Source: Parus major
Taxonomy: Eukaryota; Chordata; Aves; Passeriformes; Paridae
Length of the DNA stretch: 64,000 nucleotides
Direction: 5' to 3'
Assembly (NCBI RefSeq): GCF_001522545.3
Contig: NC_031781.1
Span: 7,693,487 to 7,757,486 of the forward strand
The notes beneath the pieces were generated by a model. The model saw nothing but the letters and a program-made list of their open reading frames with translations. It was not told the DNA's origin and did not search any database. Of this stretch, positions 51,850 through 64,000 are shown one piece after another (within the stretch, counting starts at the first letter, position 1; every line of letters starts with the position of its first letter). A program made the position numbers and the translations under genes.

Positions 51850-52720
51850 CAGGTGTAGGTTTTCCACCTCCATCCCTGCCCCTGGGCAGAGGTCAGCCCT
51901 TTGTTGTCAGTATTTGGTACATGTGGATACATGGCAGCCTCTGCTCCCACCTCCTGGAGCTGCTGTCCAGGTTCCGTGAGGCCCTTGGGCCCATCCACCA
52001 CCAGTCACTCCTGGCAGCCCCCAGCTCGGCCCACCCTAAATCCTGTGGGACTGCACCCATTAGCGAGGGCTCAGCCCGGGCCCAGGTGGCCTCGTGCCTC
52101 GGTCCCTGAGGGACATATCCCCATGACCAGGCTGTGAGTCAGGAATGACTGCCTGAGTCTCCCTCTCCACAGGACTCTGTGTCCCCACTCCACAGGGCCC
52201 TGTGTCCCCTCTCCACAGGACCCTGTGTCCCCTCTCCACAGGACCCTGTGTCCCCTCTCCACAGGACCCTGTGTCCCCTCTCCACAGGACCCTGTGTCCC
52301 CTCTCCACAGGACTCTGTGTCCCCTCTCCACAGGGCCCTGGGCCCTCAGCAGCTGCCCCCAGGCTCCTCGGTGTGCTGGGGGGGATTCTCAGGTGTCCCT
52401 GCCACAGTGTTGCCCTGGCTCCCAGACAGACCCTGAAGAGCTCACTTGGCCCCATGGCAAAGGGGTCACTCCTCAGACAGCCCTCTCAGAGGCAGGAGGA
52501 AGAACACCGCTGCTGTCAGTGCCACTGGCCCTGATGGCACCTCCTGGCACCTTCCCAACCCTGCCTCTTGCCCTCTGTCCAGCTCAGCCCCAGTGCTGTC
52601 CCTCGAGTCCCCCCACGTCCAGCTGCAGCTTCCTCACTACCACCAGCAGCATCAGCACCAGAACGTGCTGGTTCTGCTGCTCCGGTCATGCCTGGGAGAG
52701 TGCTACTGCAGCGGAATTCT
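51850..52720. other. GC-rich island of unknown origin
   Basis: About 870 bp is clearly richer in G+C and CpG than the surrounding AT-rich intron, and it carries the 23-bp minisatellite at its centre. Flanking parts include gcccgggccc near 52075 and Ser/Pro-like codon runs near 52560-52640. Many overlapping frames are open on both strands, which is expected from low stop-codon density in GC-rich repeats. No known domain was recognised. It could be a retroelement or segmental insertion, an intronic CpG-rich regulatory element, or minisatellite-driven GC gain by biased gene conversion. The sequence alone does not decide. The edges are approximate. Confidence 0.6.
52159..52338. repeat. 23-bp minisatellite, about 7.8 copies
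   Basis: The unit ccctgtgtcccctctccaca plus gga repeats head to tail. The anchor ccacagg starts at 52167, 52190, 52213, 52236, 52259, 52282, 52305 and 52328, exactly 23 bp apart. The central copies are identical, while the outer copies carry ggactc/gggccc variants and one cccact variant. A 23-bp period shifts the frame each copy. The array is stop-free in all three plus-strand frames and encodes an artefactual 23-residue periodic peptide. Confidence 0.97.
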
Positions 52721-52970
52721 GCACTGGAAAGTGGCAGAAATAAATGTTCTTCAAAAATCTTCACATATCTGTTATCATGTCCTGGCTTTTCAAAGTACCA
52801 CAGCACAGAGAACAGGGAAATCACAATTTGTGGAATCATCCAGGACAATTGCATGAAACTTTCCCTTTTAACTCCTAAGAAACATTTTCAGGATGCGAGA
52901 TAAATTATTTCACTTGACTGTCCACTGGATAATTTGTGTTTTAATAGATCCTTCATACACATTTCAGTTA

Positions 52971-53243
52971 CAGAATCACAGAATTCCAAATATGTTGAGT
53001 TGGAAGGGGCCTATAAGTATCACTGAGTCTAATCCTGGTCCTGCAAAGGACAATCCCAAAGAATCACAGAGTGCTCCTGAGAGCATTGTCCAAACATTTG
53101 AACTCTGACAGCCTTGGGGCTGTGACCACTGCCCTCAGGAGCCTGTTCAGTTCGCAGCCAAAAACCTTTATCTAATATCCAACCTAAATGCTCTGACACA
53201 ACTTCAGGCCAGTCACTCGTCCTGTCACTGGTCACCAGAGATC
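52971..53243 (-). mobile_element. CR1 LINE 3' fragment, minus orientation, better preserved
   Basis: The plus strand reads cagaatcacagaattccaaa, then tatgttgagttggaaggggcctataag. Blocks matching 'gagagcattgtccaaacatttgaactctgacag', 'ttggggctgtgacc' and 'cctaatatccaaccta' type sequence follow, and it ends 'gtcctgtcactggtcaccagaga'. This is the reverse complement of a CR1 3' end. It is the least diverged CR1 in the window, 5'-truncated, with no ORF. It lies about 250 bp from the GC-rich island. Confidence 0.92.
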
Positions 53244-56200
53244 AATTGGATAAGAAAATAATGCAATTTGCAATTGAAAATTGGAATGGAGCATCTTAGA
53301 ACACCAACAGTATACAAGTTAGCTTATGTTAGCCAGCTAAGCATAGCTTGTAATTCATATCCACCAGAATGGATTTAGGATATTTTCATCCAGGTATCCA
53401 GTTAACAGTTTCACAGCAAAGGTTTCTGTGCAGGAAGCTACTAGGGGATGTTTTATATGATAGCTTTCTAGTATTCTTGTAATGCACTTACTTCACACTG
53501 AGAAAAGAGAGACAAAAGAGGAGTTCAAGCTACTAGTTATCCCGCTTATAACACTAATTATTTTAGAATTTATCAGTTTCATATGAAAAAGGTTAACAAA
53601 GCCATCACATATAAAGGATCAAAGCCTATGTTGAAAGCACAAGAGCCAGACAGCAACCTCTGAGCAATCTTTTCTAATGTCTGTATTAAGAGGAATAATT
53701 ATATTTGCTAGGACTTGGCAGCCAAATGTTCTTATAAAAGAACACCCAGACAGAAAAGCCAATTTTGACAAGCCTTACAGCTGACTGCAGAAGGACTTTC
53801 TCACAAATTACAATTCCCATCAACAGATCAGATGTAAATGATGAATGACAATGGACTGTTTCCATTTTTACTTGAGATCTGCTTTCTCAATGACCTTTTA
53901 AGTTTATTTTTTGTCTGTACAGGGTTTTTTTAATTATTTTTTCTTCATGTGAAAAATCTTTGTCTGACAAGGCAGTGGCAAAAATCACATTAACTTTAGT
54001 AGAGCCAGGAATTCACCCTATATGCAGGAAAGCACAAAATTCTTTCTTCAAAATGAAGAGACCTATAGCACTTATGTGACACACTGTTCACATTGTTATA
54101 ACGTCCTTTTGAAGTTTAAAAAAACAAAGAGGAGGAGGGGATCACAGACACCTGGCTTTTATCTCTGTCATAACTTCTAGATGGCTAAACTATGGTAGTT
54201 CTCAATATGACAAAGGTATGTGACAGCTAAAGAAGAGGTGTAAATTGCTTCTTTCATTACACCAATATGCAACTGTGAAAAGAAACGTAACTATCTGATG
54301 CCAAATAGCATTGCTCAATAAAACTTTATTCCATTAAAGAAAAATGCATTCGAAAAAGCATTTCTAATTCATGTCACTAGAATATCATAGAAATACAAAG
54401 GATAACTCAAAATGTATTTTTAAAAAGCAATGTAAAAAAAATCTGTATTTTGTGCATAGTTGTGAATTTTCAGATTCAAAGTTACCATTTTTATAGTTCA
54501 TCTACATTGGACAAATATTTTAAAACAGGTTCATTTTTCCCTAGTTACAATTATTAAAGGTGTGATAGGAAAAAAAGCTTCAATTGTATTAATACATTTA
54601 TTTAGTGAAAACATTGGATTCAGCAATATCCCAAACTGTCAAGCTTTCTCCAAAGTGTTTGTACAGGAGTCTTCATCAGATGCAGAAATTAAATAGACTT
54701 TCCCATGGAAAAGGAGAAATGGAAAAATATAAACAGAAGTAATGGATCAAAGAAATGCATGTTAAGGACCTCTGCTGAAATTCAAAAGAGCCTTCTATAA
54801 AATTTAATACACTGCACTCCAGTAGTGTTGAATTATCTGATTATCTTGCCAATTCTGCTTAAAAGGACAGCTGTCTCTAAAGTGCAAATATCAGTACTCT
54901 TCTATTTCTTCATGTGCAGCTACTATTCCCATCCTCTGAGAATCAAGAGACTACTAAAGTCCCCTGCCTTTCATGTCCTAAACACAAACTTTCGATCACT
55001 CACTGGACCAAATACTGTATCAACTTCCCCTGCACTAAGTACTGCAATCAGTAACAATTAATTAGCAACATTTTTAGTATCATGAGTAAAGTATTGTGAA
55101 TCAACAGTTCAGACAAGTAAAGGGCATAGTGGATAGACAAATTCTGTGTTCCTTAATGGTTCCATCAACCATCTGGTACACCTTGCACACAACCTTTGTT
55201 TCTTATGCCTCAGTTTCATTCAGTATATTACTTGCAAGTCTAATTTAATACTTTTTTTTTTTGTTTTTTTATCTTACAATGAAATTTGGCCCTGTATTTT
55301 TCTACTGAAAGACAGATTTTTCATCTCTCACACAAAAGCTTCTCAGAGGAAAGATGAAATTATAATAAATAATAATAATTTCCAAGGTAGAACAAGATTA
55401 TATGTCTAGGTGCTTTGCCTTTCTTCTCTTTCTGGTCTGCACACAAGGGAGTCTGTAAGTAATAATGTATAAGGTTATTACAGAACACTCATAATGAGAG
55501 ATAAGTATAAATCTGGCTTATTAACAACCAACCAATAGTTTTACTTAGACTTACTCAAGCAGAACTTTTGTTGCTGACCAGATGTATTAGTAACAGACTC
55601 CAAAATGATCTATAGAGAGTGGCAAACAGCAGCAGCAGCTCTCACCGGTTACTAACCAGGTAAATACAAAATCAAATTATGGAACCAGGTAGAAATCTGA
55701 GCTTGATGCAGACTACAAGAAGGTTTTTGAAAACCTTTTCATATTTTCTTCCAGCCTATCAAGCTTTCAGCAAAAATGTTATAGCTTATGGATAAGCTAC
55801 AAATATAAGGAAGTATATGGAGTGAGTTTGCACAGAATTTAGGTAATTGGAGCACTTTCAGAACATATTTACTTTTTTTTGCTTCTTTATATGTAGAAAA
55901 GCAGCTTTCACTTGCAATAACTGAAAATGAAAAACTACAGGTAACATTTTCAAGCCTAAATTGGAAAATCTATGCTAATACTAATTGCCATTATACTTCT
56001 TTTATATTACAGGGTTAAACATCCTATATTCATCTTATATTGAAGGCAGTCACACAAATAGGGTCAGACATTTTATTGCAATTTCACTTTGTAGAATTTC
56101 AATCTAAATCATTGGTTTTGTCATTGATTATAATTTATGTAATATAGAGTGTTTAAATACATAATTTAGTAGCATATTAGATGAGCTATAACTCAATGTG

Positions 56201-57719
56201 GAAGCTAAAAATGAGCTATATGTGGAATACTATATTGGACAGTCATGTGCTGAAATACTAACATCTAATATAATGAGGTTATTGATGTAGAGTTGACATA
56301 TAACTTGATTTGCAGATGCCCTACTGACTAACCTTTTGCAACTATATCTCAGTGTAAACCTGTGGTAATTATTGCTGGGTAGGGAGAGTTGGTTTAACTG
56401 AACTATTTCTTTTGATGCATGTGAATGCAATTGCCCCCTGGAGACCACAGGAGTCCTGCATGTGTGAGTTATTACATAGTGAGGGGGAGAAAAGAAAGTT
56501 GTATCACATTAAATTTTTTCTGTTTCCTATTGTTGCAGTTTTGTTTTTTCCGACAACATTCCCTTCCAGTGTCTTGCTATATATGCCCTTTTCAACTAAC
56601 AAAACATACTAAAGCACATAGCAGAAATAACTGATGTAATTTAAACATAAAGTACTTGTCAATAGTTGCAGTTCATAGATTTCTAAATAACTGCAAATCA
56701 GGAAGTCCAGGTTTTATTCCTGGGTAAGTAAAGCCAGGGAATTAGCATTACATAGAAAATACTGAAAAACATGAAGTTTCTGACTTAACTACAGAAACTG
56801 AGAAAGATGAGAATGTCAGTATTCAGACTGTCTGATATGGGATGCCCTACAAGTCTTTGTAATAATGCAAAAAGTGTATTAAAAATTATACGTAATATTC
56901 TGCTGTACTGTGTGCTTGCATAAAACCCCAAAAGACATTGTGATAATTCTAAGAATAAAAATTATATTTTATACTTACTTGTATAATGGAATACACTAGT
57001 CAAAAGAAAGGATATGACAATTGCATAGAACAGTTTTGCTGATAATAATTTGCCCACTACAACATTTTTTTCTCATATGATATGTGGTTAGATCAACACA
57101 GCACAGAACACTGCAGAACTTCTGTCAACCCACCACTTCTGAAAACTCACCCATTATGACAAAGGGAAAAAGTTAAGAGGTTCTGATTCTAGTAGAAATT
57201 GATCTGCAAGTGAGATTTTCACATATTGTCTACAGGGACATTTTATAACAGCAGTGGTTTTGGCTTCTGGGGATTACACTACACAATGAAAACAAATGTC
57301 AAAGTAAATCCCCCCAAAAAAACCACTTCTGGTATTGATCTTCAGACTTACCAATCAACCTTCCTGCCCTCTGTAGATTCTCAAATACCTTTCTTCATCT
57401 GAAACCTTTTAGAAATATTTTCTTCAACATAATCTTAAACTACTGGCTGAAGTTCAACACACGTTTCAGCAACACATATGGAATTTATCCACAGCATAAG
57501 GAACTTCCACAGGCCAAGGAAGGAAAATTCCTAACTATCCATCCATGTTTACAATCTGAATTTATATTTATATTATGTTGGAAGTCTGAAGATAAGTACA
57601 CTAGCTGTGTCTTCAATAGTCTTTCATGGGTTTCAGTGGATTATCCTCAGATTTGTAACTATGCATTTCTAATCTGGTAATTTTTTAATATATTGCACTA
57701 CAGCATCATAGGCTTACTC

Positions 57720-57736
57720 TTTTTTTTTTTTTTTTT
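57720..57736. repeat. T17 homopolymer (A17 on the minus strand)
   Basis: A run of 17 T on the plus strand. It could be the poly(A) end of a minus-strand retroposed copy, but the adjacent sequence is not recognisable as a transcript. Confidence 0.85.
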
Positions 57737-60723
57737 CCTGTTGCCTCATCTCCACTCAAAGTTCTGGGGTTTTTATAGATTCATTATCAATGAATCCAGA
57801 AAATGCTTTTGTTAAATGTCTATTAAAAATTTATGTTCAGCTCCAGGAAAATAACCACTTCAAGAAAATGCAATTCCCACCTTTTTCCTAGATATTTACA
57901 AGAGGAAAAAAAGGCTCCCTGAACTGTGTGAAGCTTAGAATATCCTATACATTTTGCTGAAGGCTGATTATTTTTGAACTTGTAGTTATTCGTCTTGGTT
58001 AATTCCACCTACAATTGGAGAAGCAGAAAAATGCCAAAGGAAGTAGCCATGACCACATTACTACTGCTCACAACTGTGCACTTTCCTAAGTTCTCTCCAT
58101 TTTCTAGTACATAACTCTTGCTTCATAAGGGTGAAACTAACTGATATGTACATGAACACTTATTGTCTTACAAACTGGAAAAACTTCAGTTTAAATACCA
58201 AATGTTACAGTCCCCAAAGAAACTGTAGTTTGAAACATACATACAATAAAAGCATACAATACCATATGCTAGTTTTAAGGCATTAAAATGAAGATAATTA
58301 CATAGATACGTTAGAGAAAACTGGCATAAAATATTGACTTTCATATTTCTTCTTGACTAGTTCTTCTAGACTATAAGAGGGAACTCAGCCAAAAACATCT
58401 CAAAAATTACTTACTTGCACTTGAAATCAACTCACTTGTTAAAAAGTATTTGCAACACCTTGAAAGAATATATCTATTCAGAAAAAAAAGTAGAAACCAA
58501 GAAATCTAGGGCAAAACTTTGTAAATAAAAATGGTGCTAAAATTATATCTGTATGGGCTGCAATATTAAAGAGGACATCTGTAACACAAGACAATCACAG
58601 TCCTGAATCTTAAATGTCAGATGCATCATTACACTTCTGCTTTAATCATAGAAAAGTTTTGGTAAAATTAAGTTTTTAACTCATTACAACCATAATAGAA
58701 ATTAATTTCTATTCTGCATTTTCCCCAAACAAGACCATGGGTACTTTTAAGGGAGAACTTAATTCTCACTGTTCCTTTCCCCACCTTCTGAATTTGTCAC
58801 TGAACTGGCTCCAACAACTTATACAAGGACTGAAGGACTTGGTGTAGCTGACTCTTATGCAGACTTACAAAAAAAAACAGCTTTTGTTTCAAAATATTCA
58901 TATCTGAGAGCAGAAAGGAAGAAGAAGGAAGCAGAAAGGGGAGAAGGAAAATCTTCACAACCATTTCAGACCATATCTTATCCTTCTTGTTGCCTCTGAA
59001 CATATTTCAAAACCCTATCTACAATATATCTCATCTGTGTGTTTTGATTGCTCATATTATTAAGAAAGGAAAATAGAGAGAGGTCACCTTGCTCCCTTTA
59101 TCCTCTGCCCAGAACAGAATGAGAGGTACCTGCAATTCTGCAAGTCAGAGCTAGACCACAACTTACAATTCACTCATGCACATTGTGAAAATCACAGGAG
59201 TGGTGTAAATAGGTAAAATCCCTATCTTACCTCTGTCCTCCCCCCACAACAATTACCAACCTTTTAAAAACAGAAACATACAAAACCCTGAGAAATATTA
59301 AACACTGAGAATTATTAAAGCTGTCCAGAAAAGTATTTGTCCACCTTAGGACAGAGGCTTAAATTAGAATTTACTTTTAATACAATAGATCATGATATTA
59401 AAAGAACCTCTTAAAAGGTTGCATTCTGTCACTGCATATGAATTTCAGCACAACTAATACAAAGCTGTGTGTTTATGCAGTGAATTCTCTCCTGCCTTGT
59501 GTCAGCTCCATACACTAATGCCTGTCCACATAGCAGTCAGGACTGCTTCCTCTGTCTCTGAACTGATTACACTGCTCTGTTCATTTTTGTTTGCAAGACT
59601 TCATCTCACTCCCTAGCTTCCTCTTTTTATTTATATTATAGTATCAAAGCTTTGGAGACAATGCAGTAGGAAATACACTGCATTAAGAGAAGTCATAGCA
59701 AATTCACAGTAATGTCAGATATACCCCTTGTTTAGGCCATGCTATTTTATAAAACACAAATAACATACAGCAATGTGCAATGTCTTGGGTACATTTGGTA
59801 TTTTTTGAGCTATTATGAAGTTGAAAATTATATGGCAAAGCACACAGTGACAAAGAAAGAAACAAACCCAGGGTGAAGGATTCATGCTGACTAGCTGTGA
59901 AACCTCTTGGGAGCTATTTTCAGTGATTAAGACATCAGATATTCACATGACAAGAATCAGAAAGCATTAATAGTAACTAGAGAGTTTTTTTATCTCTTTT
60001 GACAGGACTTCCTCCTGATCATGTTTTATTCATTTCCTAAGACTAAATTTCCAGCCAGTACAGAGCTATTGGAAAACTGAACACTTGCCTTGCCTCACTA
60101 CATCCCATGAAAAAGCACGACTGACAAGCTGAACTGTGCTTAAAAAGTGAGGTATTTACACCTGGAAAACGTACATGTGTACACAATCTGTTCCACAGTA
60201 CTGCAGGCACAAACCATTGATCAAGCTGCCTGTATATGATATTTGAAATCAATGAGCACTACACATTGTCTCATTCAAAAACAATTTTGTTAGTGAAATA
60301 TCTCTTTTCCGCATGTGGATTTCCAGCCAAAGAAAACGCAAGCTACCTCAAAGAGAATTGTGACAAATTACCTCAAACATTTAAAACATAAGGAGAGTCA
60401 AAAACTTAGCCAGCAGATGAACTGGAAGAAAGGGGGGAAACACCCAGAAGCTGCTGATCAGGGCAGAATAGGGTATTAAACTTATTACCTTTTTTTCAGG
60501 TTCATCCCTGCACTTTTCTTTGTGACGCATATGCATTGGACAGTTTGCACAGAATTTCCACAAAGCAGTGTTTCTAGACTTAGATCACTTGATACATTAC
60601 TTCTATGAAAAGCATACTCAGACAAAAGTGTGTATTCAATTCCCTTTGAGGCTATGTCATAAGACACATGGGAATATTATTAGTGCACTCTCTTACTGCT
60701 TACTCTAGAGAAACAAAAAGACT

Positions 60724-60740
60724 TTGTTGTTGTTGTTGTT
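60724..60740. repeat. (TTG)n microsatellite
   Basis: Five TTG units plus TT, perfect. Confidence 0.9.
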
Positions 60741-61818
60741 ACAGCAGATTTGAAAATCAGAATCGAAACCAAATGCATTCAAGTTCTCAACGTTAAGCAA
60801 ATGTTTCCTTTCCCAATTCTACTGAGGTACTAGTGTTACTGGAAGAAACATTCCACACAAGAATCAAGAAAAAATAATCTCAGGGAATAAACAAGTCTCA
60901 CATATATAATGTTTCAAGATCCTGTAAAGAGACTTGAAAAATTATGCACAAATCTATGACATGATATCTGTATATTTCTTAGCTCAGTGTTTCTCAAAAA
61001 GGCTTATCACTTTTAAGACAGACCAAAAAAAGACAGAAAAATGAAGTCATGTTAGATACACCATTCTCAAAAAAAATTCATGATAAAGTGTTCAAGGTCC
61101 AGCTCTCCTGCTGTGATGCTTTGTGTAATATATGACCATCATGTCTGGCAAGATTTGCACAGATCTGCCCTTGATTTGTGTTAGGAAAAAAACAGAAAAC
61201 CTCACAACTATTCTTCATTCCCAAGAATTAATCTGGCTCCCTGATGTTTCCAATTTTACAGTGATCCAAAGAAGCCCCAAAAACCACACCTGAAGCATCA
61301 CTCACAATTACAGATGATAGCTGAGGGAGACCAAAGTGAATTTCCTCCCCAGGCATCCTAGAGTACTCTCCATCACATCAGTGGCCCTGGAGTGCTGTGA
61401 GATGGGGCCACCAGAGACTCAAACTTGCCCTGCAAGCTCTGACACTGGGACATGAACCAGCTTTCAGAGGCTTTTACCTGAAAAGACTGTGAAAAGTGTC
61501 ACCAAAATACATGGTGCTACAATCCTCAGGTACTATCACATACTATGGAAGCTTCCAAGAAACTACAGACTTCTGAACCTCTTCACAGCCATCACAAATC
61601 AGATGAACAGCTGAATGGGCAGAGCTTCTGCCCCTGCATGAGCTGTACAGAAAGGGTGGCAGTTGATTGCCTTGGCTTGCCCTGAGAAGCCCCTGAGTGG
61701 TCCATGGACAGTATTCACTTTCTTATTTCATCTTTTCCACTACTTCTACAAAAGGAACCGAGACTTGGCTGGAGTAAATGGAATTTGACCAGTCTGACTG
61801 CTCTTCAATTCTCAGCTG

Positions 61819-61868
61819 AGCTTATCATAGCCAGCCAACAGCCAGCTTATCACAGCTAGCCAACAAAT
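61819..61868. repeat. 25-bp tandem duplication
   Basis: Two head-to-tail units begin agcttatcatagccagccaac (61819) and agcttatcacagctagccaac (61844), with a few substitutions between them. Confidence 0.85.
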
Positions 61869-64000
61869 ACAGTCATGACATCAGGCCAGAGAATTTTAGG
61901 ATACACTTTTCCCCTAACAGCTCAATACATCATTCACAAATGTAACAACTACACTGTAGACACACGCACTGTGTGTTATAAATGCATATAAATGCTGGGT
62001 GTTTCCACTAAAAGCAGTAGAAGTTATGAACAGTAAGAAAAGGTAGTCAGGTCCCTGTGGTTTACTAAGATGTTCATTAGAAATTTATTGAAACACTAGC
62101 TAATATTGTTTTTAATTAGCAGATGCATAGTACGTCTAGAATTTTTTTTCAAAGTTTATCATGTATGTTACATCATTTGTCTCCCCAAAAATGCTATCTC
62201 ATTTAAATCCTTAGATCATTGCTGTTATGTTTTACAAATCTCCATGAAGGAAGTAAGGTTTTTCTAAAAAATTATGAAAAATAATTCCTTTCTATACCAA
62301 GACTAATTGACTGGAGCTTTAGAATTTGTTTGGCTTTTCAACAAGTCAATCACCTGCTTACCAGATTTATACAAGACTCGATGCTCTCACCTAGCATTTG
62401 CAATTACCTTACACATATAAAACAAATAAAGTGTAATAAAATAAATGAAACTGTAATGAAAGTGAAAAGCTTTAAATAAAAACACTTTCCTATCAGCAGA
62501 ATAAATGTACATCAGAGTCATGTCACCTTCACTGTGACATGGCAATTTAATGTCAGAACATTTACTTTATTCGCAAGATTCACTACAGTGTTTTTGTACA
62601 GCAATAAAACCTTGCAAAATCTTGCAATCCCAGGGAAACCTCAAGCTTCCATGCACTCTTCAGCATTAAGAAATGCTTGAGAAGGAATAAGTCAAGGAGA
62701 TGTGGAAATCTTTGACAGAGGAAATAAAACATCCATTTGTATCAGCAAACTGATAAGGGCAGCTGATTGACTTTATGGCAGAGAAGGCAGGATTATTTCT
62801 ACCAGCAATCCAGCAGCACACACAACTCAGGCTCCCTTCCTCCTGCTGTTCTTGCAGCTACTAGGAATGTAATATATTACCTTATATATATATTACTGAA
62901 AGTAATGTTGAAGGAGATAATTTAAAAATATTGACATTTTAAGGCATATTAACAAGAAATTACTGTTCTTGGTTAACTCATTTTCATAGACTGTTCTTAG
63001 TGCTTTACAGGAAGTGAATGGAACAGAAGAACTATACACCAGACAGGCATTTTCTTTCTAAATTCAAGCCATTCAGCCACACTACCTCCATTTACTAGAC
63101 CCAATCTCATCTCACAAGTAGAAACCTCCAAGTACAGCCGTTACATCAAGAACCCTGAGAATGGTTTCTATTCTCTCTAGTCATCACCCCACTGTAATAG
63201 ATTTCCAAAACAATACTGAAAAATAATTTCTTCTCTTTATTCAACCACTATAATTACAAGTAGCTGCTCAACACTTAAATTTAATTTTGATATATCGTAT
63301 TGTCAGACCAAATCCTTCGCAAGCTTTCATTGCTCTATCCGGTGCAGTGGAATGCACAGTGATGCAATCAGTATGTAATGACCAAGGCTGAAAAGTAAAC
63401 ATAACACCACACAGATGCATAAATAATGTATCATTTCCTGAACTCGATTCTGACATAAGGTTTCACCAACACAAGCTTAAAGAGAGATGTGGTGTTAATT
63501 TTTCCATTTTGCATATTGGAACACATGAGAAATACAACCATATGAAGCATGAGAGGGTCAAATTCCATCCACTGGAAATTTTCCAGAAACACATTATATT
63601 AACCAGATCAAGGCAAAATTGATATTTTGCACTGTAAATTGCCTATAAACATTGGGCATGGAGACATTGATGTTGTCAACAGAAATCAGCACTTCTCTTC
63701 GTGGTTTTTCACAGTCAGATCTCAGAGAATACTTTTTAAGTCAAGCATCAAATTTGTGGCCTTGAATACAAGTTCCCTGGTATGTAATGTATCACTTAAA
63801 CAGATCACTTTAAGAACATTCATTTTTCAACCACCTAACTCAGTAACTTACAAACTGTAGAAATTCTCCTGGAATAAGGCTCAAAGTCTATCTGAAATAC
63901 AGAAGAGATATACTTGAAGCTTTTCTTTCCAACTGTAAGAAAACAGGGGTGCTGATGTAGTAACTGTGCAGAGGTCTTCAAATTCTATTGTTTTTTTCCT

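Larger units (their letters stand above)
53244..64000 (-). other. ERC2 intron (distal upstream part), no gene seen
   Basis: AT-rich unique sequence with short frames only. It contains a T17 tract (57720-57736), a (TTG)n microsatellite (60724-60740), a 25-bp tandem duplication (61819-61868) and a slightly GC-richer patch at about 61320-61700. A possible but unconvincing SINE-like block ('gtccaggttttattcctggg') lies near 56706. The ERC2 assignment weakens with distance from the exon. Confidence 0.55.

Noticed and set aside
52060..52743. Several overlapping frames of 85-172 codons on both strands with periodic peptides
   Set aside because: They arise from a 23-bp tandem repeat and GC-rich flanks. 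The same DNA is open in all plus-strand frames, which is typical of repeat artefacts.
56690..56752. Possible MIR-like SINE block around ggaagtccaggttttattcctggg
   Set aside because: Only about 25 bp resemble the SINE head, without the neighbouring blocks, so it is below what I can support.
60477..60565. Donor-like junction (GAAAAAAAG|gtaataagt) after an open minus-strand frame
   Set aside because: The peptide (FCANCPMHMRHKEKC...) does not fit ERC2 or another known family, and no supporting acceptor was found. Donor-like motifs are common by chance.
1..64000. Search for an operon, CRISPR array, phage, toxin system or endogenous virus genes
   Set aside because: Nothing of the kind was seen. 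Composition, splice signals and CR1 elements indicate vertebrate intronic DNA, and no retroviral or transposase frame was recognised.

Overview
This window looks like one AT-rich stretch of a bird genome lying inside a single very large gene. The only protein-coding sequence I can support is one 161-bp internal exon on the minus strand (29091-29251). Its translation is a coiled-coil segment that I recognise as ERC2 (CAST/ELKS2), a presynaptic active-zone scaffold. The exon is flanked by canonical splice sites, so both flanks (about 29 kb and 35 kb) are read here as ERC2 intron. Long introns, absence of operons and scattered CR1 retrotransposon pieces indicate an amniote. CR1 as the only recognisable LINE, with low repeat density, points to a bird. 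I cannot name the species.

Layout: 1-29090 is the intron downstream of the exon in gene orientation. It holds a degraded CR1 (2822-3410), two tRNA-derived (MIR-like) SINE remnants (about 8381 and 12620), an old CR1 (about 21590-21910) and a short CR1 tail (27511-27592). The exon follows at 29091-29251. The intron upstream of the exon, 29252-64000, holds CR1 pieces at 29703-29880, 41843-42165, 50020-50090 and 52971-53243. It also holds a GC-rich island (about 51850-52720) built around a 23-bp minisatellite (52159-52338). Several smaller GC-richer patches, short tandem duplications, homopolymer tracts and hairpins are also listed.

No rRNA, tRNA, CRISPR array, intact transposase, intact reverse transcriptase or second protein-coding gene was recognised. 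The longest stop-free frames (about 209 and 213 codons) do not resemble known proteins and lack coding features. I looked by eye for the neighbouring ERC2 exons and did not see them. I did not find an undescribed biological system. The items most worth a second look are the minisatellite island and the splice-site surroundings of the ERC2 exon.
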